Shown: positions 37,908-45,091 of the stretch, in pieces | Position numbering within the stretch: position 1 is the first letter of the stretch | How the letters are laid out: the number at the start of each line of letters is the position of its first letter | IMG/VR virus record: IMGVR_UViG_3300012928_000001 | Location: 1 to 64,000 of that record | DNA length: 64,000 nucleotides | DNA from: a virus | Direction: 5' to 3' (one strand) | Notes under the pieces: generated by a model | The model's input: the letters and a program-made list of their open reading frames with translations, nothing else | Told to the model about the DNA's origin: nothing | Database searches by the model: none | Program-made: the position numbers and the translations under genes

Positions 37908-38177
37908 ATGCCCAAAGACCCCAAGACCAAGACCAAACCCCGCCTCGACCTCAAAGACAAGGCCTTGATCACCGGCGTCGTGATGTCGCTGATCGCCGGG
38001 CTCTGTCTCTTGCTGATCCCCAGTCTCGTGTGGTCCGTGATGACGTACATCATCATCGCCCTCATCGGGATGAGCTTTCCGCACATGTACAACATGCGGA
38101 ACGCGACCAACCTCGCCCTGGTCATCGACCTGCTGTTTCTGCTCGCGTGGGCCCTCTTGCAGGTCCAGCAAAACTAG
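37908..38177 (+). CDS. Small membrane protein, holin candidate
   Basis: 89 residues. Lys-rich N-terminus (KDPKTKTKPRLDLKDK), then about three hydrophobic segments (LITGVVMSLIAGLCLLLIPSL, SVMTYIIIALIGMSFP, LALVIDLLFLLAWALL). Size and topology suit a holin, but no endolysin gene is in the window. Confidence 0.8.
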   Translation: MPKDPKTKTKPRLDLKDKALITGVVMSLIAGLCLLLIPSLVWSVMTYIIIALIGMSFPHMYNMRNATNLALVIDLLFLLAWALLQVQQN

Positions 38178-38178
38178 C

Positions 38179-38208
38179 TGTGACTCGCAGGCCCGAGCGG
38201 CCTACAGT
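38179..38208 (+). promoter_or_regulatory. Class B promoter driving a structured leader
   Basis: TGTGAC 38179-38184, TACAGT 38203-38208. The first ATG is 13 bases on and lies inside a hairpin stem region. Confidence 0.82.
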
Positions 38209-38345
38209 AGGGTGCCCGGATGGTCCGGGCATGCGCGCCGAGTTCAAAAAACTTTGGCGAGTGGAGGGCTCGGCGCGTTTCGGGGAGAAGTCGCAAGACA
38301 CCCAACGAACCCCGGAGATCGGTGGATCTCCGGGGTTCACCTTTT
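38209..38345 (+). ncRNA. Structured leader RNA or small RNA 2
   Basis: About 130 nt. Visible pairings: TGCCCGGA/TCCGGGCA (38213-38231), CGCGCCGAG/CTCGGCGCG (38235-38278), and GGGT/ACCC possibly closing the whole. The terminator is a perfect 14-bp stem GAACCCCGGAGATC/GATCTCCGGGGTTC (38307-38338), then ACCTTTT. Same architecture and same TTCACCTTTTG ending as structured RNA 1, without sequence identity in the body. It precedes the adenine methyltransferase gene by 18 bases. Confidence 0.68.
38307..38345 (+). terminator. Terminator of structured RNA 2
   Basis: 14-bp perfect stem with GGTG loop, then ACCTTTT. Confidence 0.92.
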
Positions 38346-38363
38346 GTGTGCTACCATGATTAG

Positions 38364-39098
38364 ATGCGCTACGTAGGCGGCAAGACTCGGATCGCAAAAG
38401 AGCTCACCCCGTTCATCCTCGCGGCGGCCAAGAAAGCTGGCACATCGACGATCATCGAGCCCTTTTGCGGGGGCCTGGGCATGACGTGCGCACTCGTGAA
38501 AGCGTCGCCGTTCGTTCGCGTCGAGGCCAGTGATTACGCGCCCGGACTCATCACGCTCTATCGCAGCATCCGCGCCGGATGGAAGCCGCCCACCGATCTA
38601 GACAAAGCGCAGTGGGCGGAGCTCAAAAAGCGCGCGGGCGAAGATCACCGCCTAGTTGCATTCGCGGGGTTCGGGTGCAGCTTCAATGGGATCTACTTTT
38701 GCGGGTACGGGACCGAAAAGTTCCCCGGACAGGCCGCGCGAGGGCTCCGCAAAAAGCTCGACATCTGCACGCCCAAGCGGGTCACCCTAGAGTCCCGCAG
38801 CTATGCGGACATCGAGGTCACCGGCCCGTGTGTGATCTACTGCGATCCGCCCTATCGTGGCTGTGACCGCGACTCCTATCGCGCCCTGCACGGCACCCCA
38901 CACGAGCGATTCGACAGCGACGCGTTTTGGGAGTGGGCTCGCGTGTGCGCGGACAAGGGCGCGCATGTGCTCGTGAGCGAGTACGTAGGCCCGGACTGGG
39001 CGCGCGTACTGTGGCAGCGCGAGATCGTCTCCATGACCGGGAATCACAACGGTAAGGGCGACAAGGCAACCGAGAGGTTGTTTTACGTCGCGCCTTGA
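38364..39098 (+). CDS. Dam-type N6-adenine DNA methyltransferase
   Basis: 244 residues. Class alpha/Dam order: N-terminal YVGGKTRI, SAM-binding EPFCGGLGM (32-40), a helical specificity region, catalytic CDPPYRG (160-166, DPPY motif IV), and a final strand LFYVAP. It transfers a methyl group from SAM to adenine N6; the site recognised cannot be read from sequence. Phage Dam enzymes usually protect against restriction. Its transcript must read through, or start after, the terminator at 38307. Confidence 0.93.
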   Translation: MRYVGGKTRIAKELTPFILAAAKKAGTSTIIEPFCGGLGMTCALVKASPFVRVEASDYAPGLITLYRSIRAGWKPPTDLDKAQWAELKKRAGEDHRLVAFAGFGCSFNGIYFCGYGTEKFPGQAARGLRKKLDICTPKRVTLESRSYADIEVTGPCVIYCDPPYRGCDRDSYRALHGTPHERFDSDAFWEWARVCADKGAHVLVSEYVGPDWARVLWQREIVSMTGNHNGKGDKATERLFYVAP

Positions 39099-39115
39099 TT
39101 CATGCTGGTCCCACC

Positions 39116-40639
39116 ATGGGCGTACCAAAAGAGCAATTCGATGAATGGGTAGAGATCCCCTGGACGTTTCCCGAGGACACCATGTGTTGGGACGGCGACC
39201 GAGGTGGGACGGCGCCGCTACTCCTCGAAGACTATCAGCGGCAGTTCATGGACTGTCCGGCGAAGTATCGGGGTGTGAACAAATCGCGCCAGGTGGGGTA
39301 CTCATTCGTGTTCGCGGTCGAGTCGCTCACTCGGGCGATCATGGACCCCGGCCACACGTCGATGTTTGTCAGCTACAACCTCGACGACGCGCGAGAGAAG
39401 ATCACGATCATCCACAAGCTGCTCGATCTCAGCCCGGCGCTGCACGGTCTCGCTGATTTCGACGCGCTGAAAAATGACGTGAAAGTGAAGCCCAAGTGGG
39501 CGCGCAAGTGGTCGCTGATTCGGTCCCTCCCGTGCAGGCCCGTGCGAGGAAAGACCAAGGCTGATCTGTACCTCGACGAGATCGCCCACTATCAGGACGC
39601 AGAGCAGGTCTATCTCGGCAGCGCGCCCGCGACCGTGCGCTCCCTGACCGGTGGACAGATCACCGTTGCCAGTACCCCGAACGGGCGTGCTGGCATTTTC
39701 TGGGAGTGCATCGAGGGCCCGCGCTCGCGCCCGTACTGGAAGCAAAACGTCCCGTGGTGGGAGAGCCGGTATCTGTGCAGCGATGTCGAGCTCGCGCGCC
39801 GCGAGGCCGGGCTCATGACCACGGACGCGCGCATCTCAAAGTTCGCGCTGCCCAACCTCGTCGAGCTCTACGATGGCATGGCGCTGATCGACTTCCAGCA
39901 GGAATTCGAATGCGATTTTGTCGACGATGGATCGTCATACTTCCCGATGGACCTTCTCAACAAGAACGTCTGTCGGGATCGCCGATTGTGCCGAGATTTT
40001 GATGAGGTCTTGGAGAAGCGCCACCCCAAGGGCCAGCTTTTCGCCGGGGTCGACATCGGGCGATTCAAGGACACCACCGAAGTGGTGATTCTCGATCGGT
40101 GGCCTACGGAAAGCGCGTCAACGGGGTACGCCTATAGCCCGATGATGGTCATGACCATGGACCGCGTGAACACTCAGGAGCAAGGCGACCGGCTAGAGAC
40201 GCTCTTGAAGCATCCTGCGATTGAGCGGCTCTGGATCGACACTACTGGCATTGGTCTCGCCATCGGCGAGCGCCTGCGCAACGCCTTCCCTCGCAAGGTT
40301 GTGGGCGTCATGTTCACGACCCCGAGTAAAGAGCTCATGTGCGTGCTAGCTCGGCGCTCGTTCGAAAGGCTACTCGTCGACTTGCCTGATCCCGAGCACG
40401 AGGACAGCCGCGCCGGCCGTGAGGCCCGACTGTTCATCGATCACATCCACTCGATCAAGCGCCACGCGGGGACGGGCCGGCACGCTCGCTATGAGGCCGA
40501 GAGCACGACACACCACGGCGATCAGTTCTGGGCCTTTGCGCTCGTCATGCTGTGCGCCCATGAGGACCTGAAACCGCGACGCGATACGGCAACCCTGCGA
40601 GACGTTATCGACGTTTCGCTAGAGGCGAGTTTGGTATGA
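39116..40639 (+). CDS. terL: Large terminase (DNA packaging ATPase-nuclease)
   Basis: 507 residues from ATG 39116. An in-frame TTG at 39095 overlaps the previous stop (TTGA) and would add seven residues. The ATPase half has KSRQVGYS (56-63), a displaced Walker A like that of phage lambda gpA in which the Lys leads the motif. Walker B is ADLYLDE (148-154). The nuclease half begins at FAGVDIGRFKDTT, with Asp312 as likely metal ligand, and has LWIDTTGIG with a second Asp. It cuts and pumps DNA into the prohead through the portal at 47.8 kb. Confidence 0.94.
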   Translation: MGVPKEQFDEWVEIPWTFPEDTMCWDGDRGGTAPLLLEDYQRQFMDCPAKYRGVNKSRQVGYSFVFAVESLTRAIMDPGHTSMFVSYNLDDAREKITIIHKLLDLSPALHGLADFDALKNDVKVKPKWARKWSLIRSLPCRPVRGKTKADLYLDEIAHYQDAEQVYLGSAPATVRSLTGGQITVASTPNGRAGIFWECIEGPRSRPYWKQNVPWWESRYLCSDVELARREAGLMTTDARISKFALPNLVELYDGMALIDFQQEFECDFVDDGSSYFPMDLLNKNVCRDRRLCRDFDEVLEKRHPKGQLFAGVDIGRFKDTTEVVILDRWPTESASTGYAYSPMMVMTMDRVNTQEQGDRLETLLKHPAIERLWIDTTGIGLAIGERLRNAFPRKVVGVMFTTPSKELMCVLARRSFERLLVDLPDPEHEDSRAGREARLFIDHIHSIKRHAGTGRHARYEAESTTHHGDQFWAFALVMLCAHEDLKPRRDTATLRDVIDVSLEASLV

Positions 40640-40929
40640 GCAAACGGAACATCAACGCACTGATTGAAAAGCGCTACCAACAGCACGTCGCCGCGGCGCG
40701 CAAGCGCAATGGGGGCAAGTCGCTGACGCCGATAGAGCAATCGAAGCTGCGCCAATTCGCCGAGCTCGACGTGCTCGGAACCGATCGCACGTCACTCGCC
40801 GACTACGACAAGGAGCAGGCCGAGAAACGGCGTCACGAGCAAGTGGTCAGCGATTTGAAGCGCGACGAAGCGCGCGAGGTGTTCGAGGCCCGGCGACTGC
40901 TGGAGCTTTTTCCTGACGATCCATTGTGA
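40636..40929 (+). CDS. Small helical charged protein
   Basis: 97 residues, Lys/Arg/Glu-rich with long helices (EKRYQQHVAAARKRNGGKS, YDKEQAEKRRHEQVVSDLKRDEAREVFEARRLLELF). It directly follows terL with a 4-base overlap; a packaging accessory role is possible but unproven. Confidence 0.78.
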   Translation: MSKRNINALIEKRYQQHVAAARKRNGGKSLTPIEQSKLRQFAELDVLGTDRTSLADYDKEQAEKRRHEQVVSDLKRDEAREVFEARRLLELFPDDPL

Positions 40930-40959
40930 CTCGCATTGCTGGCCAGCCTACAGTCGAGC
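40925..40959 (+). promoter_or_regulatory. Class B leaderless promoter
   Basis: TGTGAC 40925-40930 (containing the upstream TGA stop), TACAGT 40949-40954, 5 bases to ATG 40960. Confidence 0.86.
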
Positions 40960-41205
40960 ATGGAGAACGCGATCCCCGATCGACTGTACACACTCGCGCA
41001 AGCTGGCCTCGCTACCGACGACCCCGATTCAGGGCTAGAAGTCACGTTTGAGCTGCGCCGCGGCATCACGGAGCAGGCCGCGAGCGGCTACTTGACCCCG
41101 TGGCGCCTCGCGGGGTGGCGCGTGCACGTGGCCATGCGCCGCAAGCGAGTTCGCGTCACCCTCGACGGGCGGCTCCCCCGTGCGCCCCGTTGCCGGCTCG
41201 TGTAA
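40960..41205 (+). CDS. Small unknown protein
   Basis: 81 residues. Acidic start, then a strongly basic end (HVAMRRKRVRVTLDGRLPRAPRCRLV). Not recognised. Confidence 0.75.
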   Translation: MENAIPDRLYTLAQAGLATDDPDSGLEVTFELRRGITEQAASGYLTPWRLAGWRVHVAMRRKRVRVTLDGRLPRAPRCRLV

Positions 41206-41214
41206 GCTCGCCTC
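41179..41214 (+). promoter_or_regulatory. Possible degenerate class B promoter
   Basis: TAAGCT 41203-41208 lies 6 bases before GTG 41215, the usual class B geometry. The matching -35 (CGTGCG 41179-41184) is poor. Confidence 0.45.
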
Positions 41215-42474
41215 GTGGCAACGCTCACCGATGCTGATTGGTACACGCTCACCGGGGATACGTATGTCCAAAACACGGCGCAGCTTTTTGCCGCTAGTTT
41301 CGAGGACACGATCACTCGTGCGCTCGCAGTCTTTGGCCCACGCACTGGACCGTTTGGCGCCGAGCTGGACAACGCGCAGCTTTACGGGATCTTGCAGACG
41401 CAGGGGATCACGTTCACGTCCGCGCAAGTGATCGACTCGGTCAACGTGCTTTTGCAGCGCGGGATCTTCTACCGCACGCTCGGCCCGAACCGTGCCGAGT
41501 ACATCAAAGCCGAGAATCAGGTGCCGCCTTTTTCCGAGGGTGGTGCTGGCTTTGGCGACGCGGCCACGAGCACGGCCGTCCCGGTGATCCGCCGCGGCCC
41601 TCAGGGGGAGCCCGGGCTGCAAGGCCCCGCCGGCCCCCAGGGGCCGCGAGGAATTCAGGGCACGACCGGCGTCCAGGGTCCCCAGGGAGCCACAGGCCCG
41701 GCCGGTGCCATGGGACCCCCAGGGCCCCAGGGCGACCCAGGGCCCGCGCTCGTGCCCGAGTCGTTCGCGTGGGCGTCGACGCAGCTCATCACCGCGGTCG
41801 CCAACACCTTCTACCTCATCTTCCCGGGGGCGCCCTCGGGCATGTTGACGCTTCGGCTCCCGGTCACGCCCCCGAACGGGACGCGGATCGGCCTGAGTCT
41901 CCCGACGAGCTCGCTCGCGGCGGCGGGGCAGCCCCTGACCTTGCTCGGCGGCGGCGCGACCATCTCGCTCCCGGTGGCCAATGAAGCCATGACTGTCCTC
42001 CTACAGCCAACCGATCCGCTGCTCCGCCCCGGCTTCGGATTGATCTTGACCTACTCGCAGAATGGCAATAGGTGGGTTACGTCTACCTGGTTTCAGGATG
42101 AGATCAATTTGCCGATTGGGCCTGATCGGCGAAACTCGTTTACGTCGACCGGAACTTACATCGATCTCGAAACACTCGGTACGGTTGCCGAAGGCGAAGC
42201 GTTCACATTCGAGGGGTCGGTGTCCGCGAGCTATCAGACCGGAGCGGGCGCGCGCTTCGTGGACATCATCCAAGTTCGTGGCACTGCTCGGCGCAACATG
42301 GGTGCACCCGGAACAACCGTGACAAGCAACATGCTTCCGAGCGGCAACCTACCCGGCGGCGACGCGCGGATCTTCGTGGTCGCCGGACAGAACGACGTGC
42401 GTCTACAGGTTCGCACGACCACCGCGGGCCAGACGTTGATCGTCGCGTGGAATGGAATTTGGCGATCGCTGTGA
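41215..42474 (+). CDS. Collagen-repeat virion protein (probable tail fibre or head fibre)
   Basis: 419 residues from GTG 41215. N-terminal ~120 residues are helical, probably the attachment domain. Residues 128-177 are an unbroken Gly-x-y collagen-like run (~17 triplets). The rest is a beta-rich head with Thr/Gly/Leu-rich strands. Such layouts occur in phage fibres, where collagen repeats make trimeric stalks. Expressed from its own unit between packaging and zinc-ribbon genes. Confidence 0.82.
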   Translation: MATLTDADWYTLTGDTYVQNTAQLFAASFEDTITRALAVFGPRTGPFGAELDNAQLYGILQTQGITFTSAQVIDSVNVLLQRGIFYRTLGPNRAEYIKAENQVPPFSEGGAGFGDAATSTAVPVIRRGPQGEPGLQGPAGPQGPRGIQGTTGVQGPQGATGPAGAMGPPGPQGDPGPALVPESFAWASTQLITAVANTFYLIFPGAPSGMLTLRLPVTPPNGTRIGLSLPTSSLAAAGQPLTLLGGGATISLPVANEAMTVLLQPTDPLLRPGFGLILTYSQNGNRWVTSTWFQDEINLPIGPDRRNSFTSTGTYIDLETLGTVAEGEAFTFEGSVSASYQTGAGARFVDIIQVRGTARRNMGAPGTTVTSNMLPSGNLPGGDARIFVVAGQNDVRLQVRTTTAGQTLIVAWNGIWRSL

Positions 42475-42504
42475 CTCGCATGATCGTTCGGCCTACAGTA
42501 GGCC
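42470..42504 (+). promoter_or_regulatory. Class B leaderless promoter
   Basis: TGTGAC 42470-42475 (containing the upstream TGA stop), TACAGT 42494-42499, 5 bases to GTG 42505. Confidence 0.88.
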
Positions 42505-42789
42505 GTGCCACGCAAAAAGACATACGACCCCAGCCGGGGTAAGCAGACCTGCAAGCGCTGCGGCACCGAAGCCCGGCCGCTCCGCCACAACAAAACGTGC
42601 GCGCTTTGTGGGGTCACGTGTTGCATGAATCAGCCCGGCACCGTCTCCGGCTTGGTCTGCGAAAAGCCGACCCGGCAGTCTCGCCGTAGCCGCCGGATAA
42701 ACCCGGAGGGCGTGTGGGTGACCAAGGTTTTTTGCTCACAAAAATGCGTCGACAACTTCGCCGTTGTGCAGACGATCAGAGGTCTTTGA
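42505..42789 (+). CDS. Zinc-finger protein
   Basis: 94 residues from GTG 42505. CKRCG, CALCGVTCC and a C-terminal FCSQKCVDNF give at least two metal sites. Very basic (PRKKTYDPSRGKQ; RQSRRSRRINP). Probably nucleic-acid binding; family not recognised. Confidence 0.8.
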   Translation: MPRKKTYDPSRGKQTCKRCGTEARPLRHNKTCALCGVTCCMNQPGTVSGLVCEKPTRQSRRSRRINPEGVWVTKVFCSQKCVDNFAVVQTIRGL

Positions 42790-42790
42790 C

Positions 42791-43162
42791 ATGAACGAAA
42801 ACGAGCTACTTCAATCCGTATTCAGCAAATGCCCCGTGTGCGAGGGCCCGGTCGACATCACCACGGCGGAGACCGTGAGCGTGCCGCGAACAGACGGGGG
42901 CGACTTCACCGAAGTCGTGGTGGTCTGCTCGGAGAGCTGCGCCGCCGCGGCCGAGACCATCGCAGCGATCGAGGCCGACGACGGCCGCCACCGCGAGCAC
43001 GAGGAAGAGCCCGAGGCCGACGTGAAGCCCGGAGCCAAGTTCCACGCGTACACGCTCGACGAGTTCAAGCGGCCCGAGCCTGACGAGGCCGACGACATCT
43101 CGCGCAAGTCGATGGCCGAGCTCATGGCCGGCGAGCTCCAAGAGCGCAGCGACGCATACTGA
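42791..43162 (+). CDS. Small zinc-binding protein with acidic tail
   Basis: 123 residues. CPVC and CSESC (C-x3-C) flank a strand pair (TAETVSVPR, FTEVVVV), a one-zinc ribbon. The acidic C-terminal half (HREHEEEPEADVKPGAK, DDISRKSMAELMAGEL) is helical. AGAGGT precedes the start. It sits just ahead of the DNA-modification cassette. Confidence 0.8.
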   Translation: MNENELLQSVFSKCPVCEGPVDITTAETVSVPRTDGGDFTEVVVVCSESCAAAAETIAAIEADDGRHREHEEEPEADVKPGAKFHAYTLDEFKRPEPDEADDISRKSMAELMAGELQERSDAY

Positions 43163-43188
43163 CTCGGGTGTGGTAGGCTGGGCGCTCC

Positions 43189-43755
43189 ATGACCGCGCCT
43201 AACCTCGAACACATCGTGACGCCGTTGCGCCAGTTCGCCGTCCCGATTTCCGACCTGACCCCGGACCCGAAAAACGTCCGAATCCACAGCAAGCGCAACC
43301 GCGATGCGCTGCGCGTCAGCTTGACGAAATACGGGTTCATTGAGCCGATCATCGTCCAGCGGCAGGGCATGATCATCCGCGCGGGGAACTGTCGCACGAA
43401 GCTCGCGGGAGAGCTCGGATGGACCCACGTCCCCGCGCTCATCGTCGACCACAACGACGTCGAGGCGACGGCCTTCGCCATCACGCACAATCGCACAGGC
43501 GAGCTCGGCGAGTGGGATGAGAAGGCCCTCGCGCAACAGCTCGCGGAGCTGCAAGCGAGCTCGATCGAGCTGTTCACGACGACGGGTTTTGACGCGGCCG
43601 AGGTCGATAGGCTGCTCGGGACCCCGCTCGTGATTCCTGACGACCCCGTCGAAGAGCTGACCCCGCCGGACAGCTTCCCGGAGATCGACGGGACCGAGCC
43701 CACCGATCACCGCTGCCCCTCGTGCGGCTACGAATGGAACGGGAAGTCGAAGTGA
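43189..43755 (+). CDS. ParB-like N-terminal-domain protein with zinc ribbon
   Basis: 188 residues. Residues ~10-100 show the ParB/Srx order: PISDLTPDPKNVRIHSKRN, then SLTKYGFIEPIIVQ, and GNCRTKLAGELGWTHVPALIVD, which replaces the usual GxRR/GxHR loop. A helical linker follows, and the C-terminus is a zinc ribbon half (CPSCGYEWNG). ParB-like domains are often encoded beside or fused to phage DNA methyltransferases. Its 3' end overlaps the chorismate mutase gene, making it the first gene of the cassette. Role in modification or site selection is inferred from position. Confidence 0.87.
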   Translation: MTAPNLEHIVTPLRQFAVPISDLTPDPKNVRIHSKRNRDALRVSLTKYGFIEPIIVQRQGMIIRAGNCRTKLAGELGWTHVPALIVDHNDVEATAFAITHNRTGELGEWDEKALAQQLAELQASSIELFTTTGFDAAEVDRLLGTPLVIPDDPVEELTPPDSFPEIDGTEPTDHRCPSCGYEWNGKSK

Positions 43756-44006
43756 TCGAGCAGCTCCGCCGTCGGCTCGACTATACCGACCGCCTACTGG
43801 TCCGGCTGCTCTCGCAGCGGTCGGGTCTCGTGGCCAAGGTCCAGCGCGCCCGCGCAGCCGGGGGCGGGCCCTCGCGGGACCCTGAGCGTGAGGAGGTCGT
43901 GCGAGCCCGCGCCGAGCAGCTCGCCCGCGAGCTCGGGGGCTACCCGCCCGATGTTGTGCTCACGATCTTCGAGATTCTGTTCGCCAACGCGGAGCGGGCC
44001 CAATGA
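43752..44006 (+). CDS. aroQ: AroQ-type chorismate mutase
   Basis: 84 residues from GTG 43752 (GTGA overlap). Full single-domain AroQ length and pattern: LRRRLDYTDRLLVRLLSQR (helix 1), RDPEREEVV (helix 2 start), FEILFANAERAQ (helix 3). Aligned by eye to E. coli chorismate mutase, active-site Arg11, Arg28, Asp48, Arg51, Glu52 and Gln88 are kept as Arg6, Arg23, Asp43, Arg46, Glu47 and Gln84. Lys39 becomes Arg34. The reaction is chorismate to prephenate. The next-but-one gene encodes a homologue of CmoA, an enzyme that consumes prephenate. Confidence 0.88.
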   Translation: MIEQLRRRLDYTDRLLVRLLSQRSGLVAKVQRARAAGGGPSRDPEREEVVRARAEQLARELGGYPPDVVLTIFEILFANAERAQ

Positions 44007-45091
44007 AGCCGCCGTACTACGTGCCGACCATGGCTGTGGTCGAGGCCGCGCGGGGGACCAATGGCTACACCGCGGTCTCGACGTTCTCGGGCGCGGGCGG
44101 CAGCTGTCTCGGGCACACCCTCGCCGGCTTCGCTGTGCTGTGGGCGAATGAGTTCATTCCCGCTGCGCAAGATACCTACATGCGGAATCATCCTACCTCG
44201 CATCTCGATACCCGAGACGTGCGAGAGGTGCAGGGCGCCGACATCCTGAACGCGGTCGGAAAAGACATCGGGGAGATCGATCTTTTCGATGGCAGCCCGC
44301 CGTGCTCCGCGTTCTCGAATGCGGGGAGTCGGGGCCAGCAGTGGGGAAAGATCAAAGGCTACAGCGACACCAAACAGCGGGTTGATGATCTGCTCTTCGA
44401 GTTCGCGCGTCTCGTCGCGTTCACGCGCCCGCGGGTGTTCGTCGCTGAGAACGTTGGGGGGTTGCTCCGCGGTAAGGGGTTGGGACGGTTTCGGGAGCTC
44501 GTCAAGCGTCTGCCGGGGTACACGATCCGCGCTCAGACCATGGACGCGGTTTGGATGGGCGTCCCCCAACGCCGCGAGCGGGCGATCATCATCGGTGTTC
44601 GCAGTGATCTAGGAGTGCCGCCAGCATTCCCGAAGCCGCTGAAATACTACTACACGGCCGGAGACGCGCTCCCGTGGCTACGCGCTCCCGCGGGCACCCG
44701 CGTTGCGCGTCTGGGCGAGATCACCGATCGCGTCCCTCTAGCCAAGAGCCGGCGCGAGGGCAAAAAGTACAACACCTACGAAGTGCTCCCACATAGGCCC
44801 TGTCCCACCGTCACCGTGGCGAGCGATGGCAATGACCTGTTTATCATCGGTCCGACTGAGCAGGAAGCCAATGCTGGCATCATCGCGCCCGCGGACCCGC
44901 GGAAGATCAATATCTCCGAGCTCCGCCGCCTGTGTGGCTTTCCTCCAGACTTCCAGCCTACTGGGTCGTTCTCGAAGCAATATGAGCGACTCGGCCGCGC
45001 TGTTCCGCCACCCATGATGTGCGCCGTAGCCTCGACGATCCGCGATGCTGTGCTACGAAAAGCAGACCATGGGCAGCAACAGCAGCATTGA
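44003..45091 (+). CDS. C5-cytosine DNA methyltransferase, candidate carboxymethyltransferase
   Basis: 362 residues. Motifs in order: I TFSGAGGSCLGH (27-38), II WANEF, IV GSPPCSAFS with nucleophile Cys101, VI ENV (149-151), VIII QRRERAIIIG (189-198), a variable target-recognition region (~200-300), IX RRLCGFP, X ERLGRAVPPPM. The motif X Asn of GNxVPP, which lies by the methyl donor, is Arg332 here. A basic residue there could hold the extra carboxylate of carboxy-SAM. Because the genes on each side are predicted to make carboxy-SAM, the product may be 5-carboxymethylcytosine. Ordinary 5-methylcytosine is the alternative. Confidence 0.92.
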   Translation: MKPPYYVPTMAVVEAARGTNGYTAVSTFSGAGGSCLGHTLAGFAVLWANEFIPAAQDTYMRNHPTSHLDTRDVREVQGADILNAVGKDIGEIDLFDGSPPCSAFSNAGSRGQQWGKIKGYSDTKQRVDDLLFEFARLVAFTRPRVFVAENVGGLLRGKGLGRFRELVKRLPGYTIRAQTMDAVWMGVPQRRERAIIIGVRSDLGVPPAFPKPLKYYYTAGDALPWLRAPAGTRVARLGEITDRVPLAKSRREGKKYNTYEVLPHRPCPTVTVASDGNDLFIIGPTEQEANAGIIAPADPRKINISELRRLCGFPPDFQPTGSFSKQYERLGRAVPPPMMCAVASTIRDAVLRKADHGQQQQH

